Below are positions 1 to 8,366 of a stretch of DNA of 64,000 nucleotides, one piece after another. Every line of letters begins with the position of its first letter. The stretch's first letter is position 1. The notes under the pieces are model-generated. The model saw nothing but the letters and a program-made list of their open reading frames with translations. It searched no databases and had not been told where the DNA came from. The position numbers were made by a program, and so were the translations under genes. Source of the DNA: Candidatus Sysuiplasma jiujiangense (GTDB lineage: Archaea > Thermoplasmatota > Thermoplasmata > Sysuiplasmatales > Sysuiplasmataceae); the NCBI GenBank assembly GCA_019721075.1, contig JAHEAD010000001.1, forward strand, positions 248,001-312,000, read 5' to 3'.

Positions 1-1
1 A

Positions 2-193
2 AAGAAATTCGATGAAGCTGTTGGTGTGGATATGGTGATTCTCACCAAGATAGACGCGGATGCGAAGGGAGGAAGTGCCTTGTCTGTCACCAGAGCAATC
101 AGGAAACCGATAGTCTTTCTTGGAACCGGTCAGAAATACGAGGATCTAATGCCATTCAGGCCAGAGTGGATGGCAGAGAGGCTGGTTTCCTGA
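2..193 (+). CDS. ftsY: Signal recognition particle receptor FtsY, C-terminal fragment
   Basis: Only the last 63 codons are in the window; the reading frame is open from the left edge. The fragment has the GTPase G4 motif TKIDADAKGG and the closing motif FLGTGQKYEDL of the SRP-type GTPases FtsY and Ffh; the DAKGG form and the ending at this point (no M domain follows) indicate FtsY rather than SRP54. FtsY docks the signal recognition particle at the membrane for co-translational insertion. The next gene starts 27 bases downstream on the same strand. Confidence 0.93.
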   Translation, partial: KKFDEAVGVDMVILTKIDADAKGGSALSVTRAIRKPIVFLGTGQKYEDLMPFRPEWMAERLVS

Positions 194-220
194 AATTTTT
201 GAAGCACCGGTGATTCTGAA

Positions 221-1489
221 ATGAGGTACGATGCAATTGTGGTGGGAGCCGGCGTAACAGGCCTTTCTACGGCATTCAGCCTTTCCGCCCTATCCAGGGG
301 AATGAAAATATGTGTAGTGGAGGCAAGCAGCGGCATAGCGATGGGCAATACTTCAAGGAGCGCCTCAGGATTCAGGACTTCATTTACATCAGAAATCAAC
401 AGAATTCTTGCAAAATCTACAGCCAGGTACTTCCTTGACATAGCTGCAAAAGGAGATGACATTGGTCTCAGGCAGGTTGGCTACCTCTATCTCCTCGGAG
501 AGGATAGAGCAGATCACTTTTTCAATATAGCGGACGACCTGAACAGAAACGGCTCTTCGCTGGTCGTGATGGACGGGAGAGAGATTTCAAAGAGAATACC
601 GGAAATAGTTGTTGAGCCGAAGGGGGAGGACGCCTCCGTTATGAATTTGAAGAGAATAAGCGGCGGAATATTCGATCCTGTTGCGGGAATCATCGATCCT
701 GTGAAAGTATGCGAACATTACTATGCCGGGTGTGTTAAGAACGGGGTCGAGTTCAAATTCAACACCAGGGTCAAGGGTTTCATTGCCGATGCCAGACCAA
801 AACTCGGCATATCTGGTGAACCGTTCGGATGGCAAAATGCAGAGGTCACCGGCGTATCGACGGAGGGCGGCGATCTGACCGGCAGAGTTATTGTGGCTGC
901 CGGCACCTGGACGCCTGATCTCGTCAATGAGATAGGAGTGGATGCAAGGGCAAGACCGAAAACAAGACAGATATTTGTTTTGAGAGGGCAACAGTTGTCC
1001 TCCCTCTACAGGAATCCCGGGTTCACCGGGGCCGGCATCCTCCCATTCACATTCCTTCCAGGGGGGGCCTATCTGAGACCTGAGCTGAACGATGTCTCCT
1101 TTGATATTGGATTTGCGGACGACTTCGGCCGCCCTTATAGATTTGAGGAATATCCTACGCCTGATGACAATTTTTACGAAATGCATATCAGACCTGTGCT
1201 TAAGGAATATCTCCCGGTATTCGAAAACCTGCGACCGGCGGGAAGTTGGGCCGGTCAGTACATAATCAACACATTCGACAGCAACCCGGTCATATTCAAT
1301 GAATACAATATGTTGACTGTTACCGGAATGAGCGGCAGCGGCATACTGAAGAGTTTTGCAATCGGAAGAATTGCAGCTTCCCTTTTCCTTGGCCAGGAGG
1401 AGGCAGATCTCGGGAATGGATTGAAGGCGAAAACCAGCATTCTGGATTTCAGAAACAGAACTGTACAGGCTGAAGAGCTTGTTTTTTGA
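221..1489 (+). CDS. FAD-dependent oxidoreductase, D-amino acid oxidase (DAO) family
   Basis: A 422-residue protein opening with the dinucleotide-binding glycine motif VVGAGVTGLS (residues 8-17), followed by a TSRSASGFR segment typical of the DAO/sarcosine oxidase/glycerol-3-phosphate dehydrogenase fold and a C-terminal FAD-binding glycine stretch (GMSGSG). Members oxidise amines or hydroxy acids with FAD; the substrate cannot be read from the sequence. The ATG at 221 has a GGTGATT ribosome-binding site five bases upstream. It converges with the M20 peptidase, whose stop is seven bases away. Confidence 0.85.
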   Translation: MRYDAIVVGAGVTGLSTAFSLSALSRGMKICVVEASSGIAMGNTSRSASGFRTSFTSEINRILAKSTARYFLDIAAKGDDIGLRQVGYLYLLGEDRADHFFNIADDLNRNGSSLVVMDGREISKRIPEIVVEPKGEDASVMNLKRISGGIFDPVAGIIDPVKVCEHYYAGCVKNGVEFKFNTRVKGFIADARPKLGISGEPFGWQNAEVTGVSTEGGDLTGRVIVAAGTWTPDLVNEIGVDARARPKTRQIFVLRGQQLSSLYRNPGFTGAGILPFTFLPGGAYLRPELNDVSFDIGFADDFGRPYRFEEYPTPDDNFYEMHIRPVLKEYLPVFENLRPAGSWAGQYIINTFDSNPVIFNEYNMLTVTGMSGSGILKSFAIGRIAASLFLGQEEADLGNGLKAKTSILDFRNRTVQAEELVF

Positions 1490-1495
1490 ACAATG

Positions 1496-2725
1496 CTACT
1501 GATGCCAGAGGGTGAAGAGCGATGCCATAACTTTTGCATCCTCCACCATATTCCTTATCAGCGAATACTCGTTTGGCTGGTGCGCCATGCCGCATTCGGT
1601 GCTCCAGACCGCTGCATTGAAGCCTCTGATTCTGACTATGTTTGCGCATGTCCCTCCGCCAATACCCACGAATCTTGGGTCGACCTTTCTCAACTCCTTG
1701 ACAGCCTGATATATTTTTCTGAATACTCCCTCCTCAGTGGATGAGGGCTTAGCCGCTGTGCTCTTCTTGAAAACATCAATGGTTATCTGTGCACCTGTTT
1801 GTTCGCTGAAGATCGACGCAATCTTCTTCATATCGGCCAGGACTGCGGAAACACTGTACGACGGAAGAATCCTGCAGTCAAAATAAAATTCGTCGGTGCC
1901 AGGTATTGTATTGACGTTCTCAACATTTGACAGACGTTTTGTTGGTTCGAAAGTGGAGTAAGGCAACGGTTTGAATAGTTCATCTTTGGCACCGTATTTA
2001 GAATACATGTAGTCCGTGGTGAAGGCAAGAAATCGGGAGGCGACAAGGTTTGCATTGATACCCGCAGTCGGTACACTGGCGTGGGTTTGCCTTCCGGTTG
2101 TCCTGACCCTGGCCCAAAGAGAACTCTTTTCCGCTATCTCGATTTCGTCGCCCTTCTCGCTCCCGGCGTCAGGCACGAGAAATTCATCGCCCTTGCGGAA
2201 AGCATTTTTTCTTGCCATGTACTCTATGCCCTTCCTGCTTCCGAGTTCTTCATCACTCACAAATGCAATTTTTACTGAAGGCGAAATACCGGATTCAACA
2301 ACCGCCTTTGCCGCGTACAGCGAAGCTATGAGAGACTGCCCATTGTCCTCCGATCCCCTGCCGTACAGTTTTCCGTTCCGGACAGCCGCGTCAAACGGGT
2401 CGTGCTTCCAGAGTTTTATGTCGCCTGCCGGAACGGTATCCATGTGCGAAATGACCCAGAGGCAGTTTTTACCGCCTTCCCCCAGACTTGCAACAATATT
2501 CGGCCTAACTCCATGCTTTGCAGTCCGATCGCTGGCATCGAATCTTGTGATATTGTTCATTCCATTCTCCTTCAACAAAGACACAAGAAATTCGCCTCTG
2601 TCATATTCCCCTTCTCCGCCTGATTCAGGGCTTATTGCCGGTATGCTGATCATCTGCTTGAGGGACTGGATCATTTCATTCTCCAGTGAAGACACAAAAT
2701 GCATTAATTTGCCGTCGCCAATCAT
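1496..2725 (-). CDS. M20-family metallopeptidase / deacylase (ArgE-DapE type)
   Basis: The protein has the M20 metal-site motifs: SHMDTVPAGD with the first His and Asp, GRGSEDNGQ with the bridging Asp, SDEELGS with the catalytic Glu pair, and a late GMAHQPNE His. About 409 residues is normal for dinuclear zinc amidohydrolases that remove N-acyl groups or cleave dipeptides. The substrate is unknown. The frame opens with a TTG at 2737, but a TATA-like box at 2752-2761 lies about 32 bases before the ATG at 2725, so I favour a leaderless start there. A third possible start is the ATG at 2704. Confidence 0.85.
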   Translation of the reverse strand: MIGDGKLMHFVSSLENEMIQSLKQMISIPAISPESGGEGEYDRGEFLVSLLKENGMNNITRFDASDRTAKHGVRPNIVASLGEGGKNCLWVISHMDTVPAGDIKLWKHDPFDAAVRNGKLYGRGSEDNGQSLIASLYAAKAVVESGISPSVKIAFVSDEELGSRKGIEYMARKNAFRKGDEFLVPDAGSEKGDEIEIAEKSSLWARVRTTGRQTHASVPTAGINANLVASRFLAFTTDYMYSKYGAKDELFKPLPYSTFEPTKRLSNVENVNTIPGTDEFYFDCRILPSYSVSAVLADMKKIASIFSEQTGAQITIDVFKKSTAAKPSSTEEGVFRKIYQAVKELRKVDPRFVGIGGGTCANIVRIRGFNAAVWSTECGMAHQPNEYSLIRNMVEDAKVMASLFTLWHQ

Positions 2726-2751
2726 CCTGATCGGCAATGAATGGATGTCGA

Positions 2752-2761
2752 TTTAATAAAG
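2752..2761 (-). promoter_or_regulatory. TATA-like box for the M20 peptidase
   Basis: On the minus strand this reads TTTATTAAAT, close to the archaeal TATA consensus. It sits about 32 bases upstream of the ATG at 2725, the spacing expected for a leaderless transcript. No Shine-Dalgarno sequence is evident before that ATG. Confidence 0.4.
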
Positions 2762-2837
2762 TCTTTTGCCGTGCAGATCAAAATTTACCGCAGGGAAAGG
2801 AAGGAACTGATTTTTCCTGATTCCTGATCTTACAGCA

Positions 2838-3329
2838 TCAGGTTATACGTGGCGGCTTTTCAACAGGAACGTTGTCCACACGGACTCCAAGTTCACGCAT
2901 GAGTTCTAGGCCCATGTGTTCGGGATAGTCTTCGCTGTAGACGACGCGTCGCATCCCGGCATTGACAATCATCTTCGCGCAGGTATTGCAGGGCAATATT
3001 GTGGAATATATTGTCGCGCCGACTGCACCGGGGCCTGCCTGAATTATTGCATTCTGCTCCGCATGAACGGCTGTGCATATCTCCATTTTGGTGCCTGACG
3101 GTATCTGAAGAATATCTCTGATGCATCCAATCTCATCGCAATGCTTCATATGCCTTGGATTACCGTTGTATCCACTGCTCACTATATGATTGAGGTCGTC
3201 AACAATTATCGCTCCAATCTGCCGCCCGTTTCTGATGCAGGTACTCCTCTCAGAAATGACGTATGCAAGTTTCATGTAATAGACGTCCCTGGGTGTTCTT
3301 CCGCTTTTCGGGTTTCGTGTACCTGACAT
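2838..3329 (-). CDS. dCMP/CMP deaminase-family cytidine deaminase
   Basis: A 163-residue zinc-dependent deaminase. It has the HAEQNAI motif (zinc His and catalytic Glu) and PCNTCAK, the two zinc cysteines of the CDA fold, plus the long insertion with extra Cys/His residues typical of dCMP deaminases (ComEB-like). It is expected to make dUMP from dCMP for thymidylate synthesis, though deaminases acting on other nucleotides share the motifs. The ATG at 3329 is preceded by a T-rich TATA-like stretch about 30 bases upstream and no clear ribosome-binding site. Confidence 0.88.
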   Translation of the reverse strand: MSGTRNPKSGRTPRDVYYMKLAYVISERSTCIRNGRQIGAIIVDDLNHIVSSGYNGNPRHMKHCDEIGCIRDILQIPSGTKMEICTAVHAEQNAIIQAGPGAVGATIYSTILPCNTCAKMIVNAGMRRVVYSEDYPEHMGLELMRELGVRVDNVPVEKPPRIT

Positions 3330-3603
3330 GCCGATACCAGTCTGACAGATAATCCGTCAGATTAAAAAGATGCGTCCCGGTAAGCCGGACGCCTCCATAC
3401 AAATTGCCCGGAAACCTGTAAGGTTGCCGTCTGGGCAGCGTGGGACATCGGGATTCGGGCGGCGGGACGCGCATGTCTGAGTTGTATTTGATGCCCTGTT
3501 ACCGGCATGCTGTTCAAAGAAACAATTCTCTTTTCAGGGAAGTGTTGTCCTGAATGACCGTAGTTACCCATTGCACCTGGCACTGTTAATTTTTATCAGA
3601 CAG

Positions 3604-4170
3604 TTACCGCTCCTCGATTTCATACCAGAAATCAGAAACCGTCCCTCTCCTCGCTTCTTTATCCTTATATCTCGCTTTCACTGCTGTGCCTGATTCCACA
3701 TGTTCCCGACCCTTGAGATCAATCCGCTGCAGAATGGCCGTGTCTGCATCCACTGGCTTTACGTATGCCACTGCATACGGTACTTTGTCAAAGAATTCGG
3801 ATGTTGCGTACCACGAGGTCGTACCGGAAAGCACCGTGCCTCTGTCACTAACTCTTATCCACTCGGTATCGGAATAGCATTCTGAACATTTGATCCTCGG
3901 AGGAAAATGGACAATACCACATCCGCGGCATTTTGTGCCGTACAGCATTGCATTGTCCATGAGTTCCCTGAAAAATTTAGACTGCATGCCGTAGCTGTAC
4001 TTGTAAAACATCACCATCTTATCCGGAATTTCGAAGTATTCTTCACGCTCAAGAACTGAACTGTTTCTTTCCAGCTTTCCGGCAATGATGCTGTCAATGA
4101 CGCTTTCAAGCGGTTCCGATTTTAGCTCCTTCCTGGCGGTCTCCTTCGCCTTCTCGGTTGATGTTTTCAT
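3604..4170 (-). CDS. DUF35 Zn-ribbon/OB-fold acyl-CoA-associated protein
   Basis: A 188-residue protein with a central rubredoxin-like zinc knuckle (CRGCGIVHFPP then CSEC) followed by an OB-fold with the GTVLSGTT strand, the DUF35 arrangement. Such proteins are bound to thiolases, thiolase-like aldolases or HMG-CoA synthases and help channel acyl-CoA. The ATG at 4170 has a strong GGAGGGTGA ribosome-binding site inside the end of the preceding gene; an in-frame upstream start at 4248 would overlap that gene by 77 bases and is unlikely. It is the last gene of a ligase-MaoC-thiolase-DUF35 operon. Confidence 0.88.
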   Translation of the reverse strand: MKTSTEKAKETARKELKSEPLESVIDSIIAGKLERNSSVLEREEYFEIPDKMVMFYKYSYGMQSKFFRELMDNAMLYGTKCRGCGIVHFPPRIKCSECYSDTEWIRVSDRGTVLSGTTSWYATSEFFDKVPYAVAYVKPVDADTAILQRIDLKGREHVESGTAVKARYKDKEARRGTVSDFWYEIEER

Positions 4171-4171
4171 T

Positions 4172-5425
4172 TCACCCTCCTCCGAGAATCGCGACGGAAC
4201 AGTAGGACGACCCGGGTCCTCCAATGGAGTGGGCAAGACCGATGCCATTCCTGGTCTCCACCTGCCTCTTCTGCGCGCGGTGCCTGATCTGGCAGACTAT
4301 TTCGCCAATCTGCATTACTCCCGTCGCCCCAACAGCATGACCAGCGCCTAAAAGACCGCCGGAAGGCGATACCGGGATTGCACCGTCTGAAAGAGGCACG
4401 CCATCCTCTATGAATTTTCCACCCTTTCCCCTTTCCGCAAAGCCCATTGCCTCGTATCCCTGTATTTCTGTGAAACTGAAGGCATCATGCAACTCAGCTA
4501 CATCTATTTCCTTCTTCGGATTCACGATGCCGGCCATTTTATAAGCCTGGCGGGCGGCCTCGTAATGGTTCCGCAGATCGGCAATATCCCCATATCTTCC
4601 CATTCTGTCCCTTATAGATCTTGAGCCTGTAAATGCCTTGTCATTGGATGATCCTATTCCCATGACCCAAACAGGATCTCTTGCATTCGTCTCAACGACC
4701 TTCCGCTCGCTCATCAGTACAAGCGCATACGCACCTTCAGTGTAGAGGGAACAGTCCAGCATCTTGAAGGGATAGGATATCATCCTGGAAGACATCACGT
4801 CGGAGACAGTTATCTTCATTGGGCTCTGCGCAAACGGGTTGTTCATAGCGTTGCCGTGATTCTTCACGCTCACAAGCGCAGCCTGCTCCTCTGTTGTTCC
4901 GTATTTCCTCATATGCGCAGCAGCAAGTATCGCATATGAGGATGCAGCAGACGTTCCCAGGGGAAATTCCCATGTCATATCTGCACTGTAAGCGATCGAT
5001 TTTATCACTTCCGGTGTCGCCTTGCCCTGCGCCCAGTCATAACAATCCTGTGCCTTCTCAACACCGATCAGAAGCGTGGTGTCGGCAAGTCCGGACGCTA
5101 TTTCCGCGTATGCCGATCTGAAGGCATAACCTCCGGTTGCCCCTCCGGTTGTTACCCTCAGGCCCGGTTTCCCGTACATTCCAATATAGTCGTGCACGTA
5201 GGTGTCTGGCATTATCTGCCTTTCGAAAAGGTCGTTGTATATTCCATAGACGACAGAATCTATATCTTCGATACCCGTATCCGAGTCCTTCATAGCGTTG
5301 GTAGCAGCCTCGAATGCGAGTTCATAGTACGTCATTCCGGGAGATCTAGCTTCGAATTTTGTCTGACCTGCGCCGACTACCGCAACCCTCCTTTTTTCAG
5401 CCTTCAGCTCCTTGTAAATGCTCAC
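4172..5425 (-). CDS. Thiolase-like protein (SCP2/Ltp2-type), nucleophilic Cys absent
   Basis: A 417-residue thiolase-fold protein with the ELHDAFS segment and the C-terminal GAGHAVGATG motif carrying the catalytic His. At the position of the active-site cysteine (usually ACASG) it reads GGATGG, so the acyl-accepting Cys is missing. In bacterial steroid degradation, thiolase-like Ltp2 proteins without this Cys act as retro-aldolases in complex with a DUF35 partner; the DUF35 and MaoC genes beside this one fit that arrangement, but the activity is inferred. The GTG start overlaps the MaoC stop (GTGA) after a GGGGG ribosome-binding site. Confidence 0.85.
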   Translation of the reverse strand: MSIYKELKAEKRRVAVVGAGQTKFEARSPGMTYYELAFEAATNAMKDSDTGIEDIDSVVYGIYNDLFERQIMPDTYVHDYIGMYGKPGLRVTTGGATGGYAFRSAYAEIASGLADTTLLIGVEKAQDCYDWAQGKATPEVIKSIAYSADMTWEFPLGTSAASSYAILAAAHMRKYGTTEEQAALVSVKNHGNAMNNPFAQSPMKITVSDVMSSRMISYPFKMLDCSLYTEGAYALVLMSERKVVETNARDPVWVMGIGSSNDKAFTGSRSIRDRMGRYGDIADLRNHYEAARQAYKMAGIVNPKKEIDVAELHDAFSFTEIQGYEAMGFAERGKGGKFIEDGVPLSDGAIPVSPSGGLLGAGHAVGATGVMQIGEIVCQIRHRAQKRQVETRNGIGLAHSIGGPGSSYCSVAILGGG

Positions 5426-5853
5426 TTTATTCCCCCGTTACCATTCGTAGATCGCTCAAGGTGGAGCGTCCCGAATTCCATCACAGTTTCATTCCTCTGA
5501 TTTAAAGTTCTGGCCTCGGTAGTGACAGAAACCGTCCCGGGCAGCGACTCCTTTCTGACGCTGCTGTAAACAACAGTCAGAGTGTCCCCAATTCTCACCG
5601 GTTTGACGAACCTGACATACTCTATCGACTTCAGTGCCATGAAAACATCGACATTAATAACCCCAGATCTGATCATCAGCCCAAGCGAGACCGACAGTGT
5701 CAGATATCCATGTGCCACCCTCTCCCTGAAGATACTTCTTTCCGCGGCCTCTTTGTCTGTGTGGAGATAAGTCCAGTCTCCGGTAAAATAGGAAAACACA
5801 ACAATATCCGTTTCGGTAATTGTCCTCCCTTCAGTTCTGACTTCCGTGGCAAT
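5422..5853 (-). CDS. MaoC-like enoyl-CoA hydratase (start codon non-standard)
   Basis: A hot-dog-fold hydratase: the TGDWTYLHTD motif supplies the Asp and His of the hydratase 2 active site, followed by RVAHGYL. The first standard start is a GTG at 5799, but the frame is open to 5859 and the residues before that GTG (GRTITETDIV) match the usual N-terminal strand of the family. No ATG, GTG or TTG lies in this extension, so the gene may start at an AUU (5853, after GAGGT, or 5820, after GGGAGG). It is the second gene of the acyl-CoA operon; a role hydrating an enoyl-CoA made by the ligase and an acyl-CoA dehydrogenase encoded elsewhere is inferred. Confidence 0.78.
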   Translation of the reverse strand: MATEVRTEGRTITETDIVVFSYFTGDWTYLHTDKEAAERSIFRERVAHGYLTLSVSLGLMIRSGVINVDVFMALKSIEYVRFVKPVRIGDTLTVVYSSVRKESLPGTVSVTTEARTLNQRNETVMEFGTLHLERSTNGNGGIK

Positions 5854-5867
5854 CAGACCTCATCAGC

Positions 5868-7340
5868 TTAAGTTTGTGTCTCCGGCCCCGTGTAGAGATC
5901 CTTGTATCCCTCACGAAGCTCCTTCTTCAGGATCTTCCCGCTGGCGTTGTGCGGAAGAGCATCAAGTACGATAATCCTCTTCGGCACCTTGTATCCGGCC
6001 ATCCCTTGCCCGAGTTTTTCCAGCGTTTCAGAGATCACAAGCGTACGGTCCTTCTTCAATGTGACAAACGCTGTTACCGCTTCCAGCCAGTACGGATGAG
6101 GCAGACCTACAACAGCAGCCTCTGCTATGCGACTGTCACGCAGAATTTCTCTCTCAACTTCAACAGAGGAAACGTTTTCTCCGCCGGTCCTTATGATATC
6201 CTTTTTTCTGTCGACAAAATAAAGGAATCCGTCCCTGTCCCTTATAGCAAGATCGCCCGTGTGTACCCAGCCTTCACGGAAGGTATTTTTCGTGTTTTCC
6301 GGGTCATTGAAATAACCTTTTGCTACTGTTGGCCCTTTCATCAGTATCTCACCTGTTTCGCCTGGCCCGGCTTCGCTTCCGTCCTCCCTGACAATCCTGA
6401 TTGAAATATTGACATGTGGCTTTCCAATGGACTCCTTCCTCGGACTGAAATCGGCGGGTTGAAGCGTAGTTCCCATCGGCGTCGTTTCCGTCATTCCATA
6501 ATAGTTTCTCCACTGCACGCCCGGAAATACTTTTGACACAGCTTCGAACTGCGACTCACTAATGAACGCACCGAAACTTATACACTTCCTGACTGACAAA
6601 AGGGGGTCCTTCAGGACTTGTGAAAGCCCGATATAGAGTGTCGGCGGGAAGATAAGATAACTGACGTTATGCCTTCTTATCAGTTCAACTATTTCCGCAG
6701 GCTTGGGCGTTCTCTCGAGCACTATTGTCGCTCCAACGTTCATGAAGCCGAGAAAAGTGTACATGCCAGCCACGTGGTAAGCAGGTATGCTCAGCAGAAA
6801 TGTGTCATGATGTTCCCAATTCAGATCGTGTACAGCGCTCAGAAGAGCGGCGTACCAGTTGAGATGTGTGTTCATCACACCTTTGGGTCTGGCCTCAGTT
6901 CCAGAAGTATACAGGAGTGTTGCAATATCGTCCGGTGCAGTTTCGCAGATAAAGTCATCCCTGCCTTCAATCCTGATTTTATCGAATTCGATTGCTTCTG
7001 TACCCATTTCGTGGAGGGTCTGATCGGAAAAAAGGAGCGCCGGGTTTGAATGTGAAACGAGGTCCCTGACCTCATTGATTTTCAGGTTGAAATTATATGG
7101 TGAGAATATGGCTCCCATCCGGCATGCTGCCATCCAGAGTTCAAGCATTTCCAGGCGGTTTTTGGAAAGCACAGCAATAATGTCACCCTGTTCTATTCCT
7201 TTACCCTTCAGGTACGACGTCCAGCCCAGCACCCTTTCTCTGAAATCCGAATAATTAATCTGGCTATCACCAAATATGATGAACGGTTTTGCCGGCCACT
7301 TCTCGGCAGAGCGGTCGAGAACTTCGGAGATGTTCAACAT
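5868..7340 (-). CDS. Acyl-CoA synthetase (AMP-forming, ANL superfamily)
   Basis: A 490-residue adenylating enzyme. The P-loop motif LLYTSGTEARPKG, the YYGMTET motif (A5), the TGDLA motif (A7), RKKDIIRTGGENVSS (A8 hinge) and the final NASGKILKKEL with its adenylation Lys are all present in order. It activates a carboxylic acid to acyl-AMP and then acyl-CoA; chain length or aromatic preference cannot be told. It is the first gene of the operon with MaoC, thiolase-like and DUF35 genes, and would provide their CoA substrate. Confidence 0.9.
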   Translation of the reverse strand: MLNISEVLDRSAEKWPAKPFIIFGDSQINYSDFRERVLGWTSYLKGKGIEQGDIIAVLSKNRLEMLELWMAACRMGAIFSPYNFNLKINEVRDLVSHSNPALLFSDQTLHEMGTEAIEFDKIRIEGRDDFICETAPDDIATLLYTSGTEARPKGVMNTHLNWYAALLSAVHDLNWEHHDTFLLSIPAYHVAGMYTFLGFMNVGATIVLERTPKPAEIVELIRRHNVSYLIFPPTLYIGLSQVLKDPLLSVRKCISFGAFISESQFEAVSKVFPGVQWRNYYGMTETTPMGTTLQPADFSPRKESIGKPHVNISIRIVREDGSEAGPGETGEILMKGPTVAKGYFNDPENTKNTFREGWVHTGDLAIRDRDGFLYFVDRKKDIIRTGGENVSSVEVEREILRDSRIAEAAVVGLPHPYWLEAVTAFVTLKKDRTLVISETLEKLGQGMAGYKVPKRIIVLDALPHNASGKILKKELREGYKDLYTGPETQT

Positions 7341-7496
7341 TGGTTTCTGGTAGTGTGCTATGCATTGTTACCATAAAATATTGTTGGCCCGTACCCTCAT
7401 GAAAACGTTACTTGCCGGAGGCGGCAGTGCAAGAGATGTGTGGCATCATGCATTCACATATATAGCCAATGAACCGCTCAGGGTCCTGAAAAATTC

Positions 7497-8366
7497 ATGG
7501 GAAAAGAAAGCTACAATCAATTTAGCGACACCATATTGAGTGTTGCGGCTGCCATGCTCGTTGTGGTAATAATTCTTGGAACCCTCTATCTTTATACTTC
7601 TAACTGGCCACCAATGGTTGTGGTGGAATCGGGAAGTATGCAGCACAGTTCAGATTTCGCCTATCTGGGCGACCTGAATATAGGCGACATGGTGCTTGTC
7701 AAAAAGGTTACCTCGGTTTCCCAGATAACAACATACGTTCAGGGTGAACAAAACGGTTTCTCTTCCTATGGCGAATTTGGAAATGTTATAATTTACAGAC
7801 CATATGGGAACAGTTCAATACTCATAATCCATAGAGCTATAGTCTATCTTCAGTACAATTCCACCGGAGGCGGATTCAACATACCTTCGCTGGCCCGCCT
7901 GAATTATTCCGACTGGTTTGTCATTACCCCGACAGGCGACAAAAATTATGTAAGCAACGTAATTTACAATGTCGAAATAAAAAACGTTGGGTACCCCCAT
8001 ACTCCCGTCATAATACCTGTCAAGGAGATACTCAGAATAAACGCCCGATTCAGCGGCTTCATAACGATGGGAGACTACAATCACGCGCACTGGGGCGAAA
8101 ATGCAACCGACCAGAGTCTTGGAATATTTCCAGATCCGGTTAAACTTCAATGGGTGGTAGGTGTTGCTACCGGTCTGCTACCATATTTCGGCCTTATCAA
8201 GCTATTTTTTGACGGAGGGATTCCCGCGGGCACTCCCCAAAACAGCATTTATGCTCTCGTCCTGATAATTGCAGGGGTTGTCTTTCTGGGCATCGGCACC
8301 CTTGAACTTATAGGATTTATCAAAAACAGGAGAGAGAAGAATAACGAACCAGAGACGAAGAAATGA
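7497..8366 (+). CDS. Signal peptidase I, archaeal/eukaryotic (S26B) type
   Basis: A 289-residue membrane protein with an N-terminal membrane segment (about residues 15-35), the catalytic serine in VESGSMQH, the LIIHRAI box with the His that replaces the bacterial Lys, and a TPTGDKN box. A last membrane segment lies near residues 250-275, which is longer at the C-terminus than classical enzymes. It removes signal peptides from exported proteins. Its stop abuts the convergent orc1 stop with no intervening base. Confidence 0.88.
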   Translation: MGKESYNQFSDTILSVAAAMLVVVIILGTLYLYTSNWPPMVVVESGSMQHSSDFAYLGDLNIGDMVLVKKVTSVSQITTYVQGEQNGFSSYGEFGNVIIYRPYGNSSILIIHRAIVYLQYNSTGGGFNIPSLARLNYSDWFVITPTGDKNYVSNVIYNVEIKNVGYPHTPVIIPVKEILRINARFSGFITMGDYNHAHWGENATDQSLGIFPDPVKLQWVVGVATGLLPYFGLIKLFFDGGIPAGTPQNSIYALVLIIAGVVFLGIGTLELIGFIKNRREKNNEPETKK

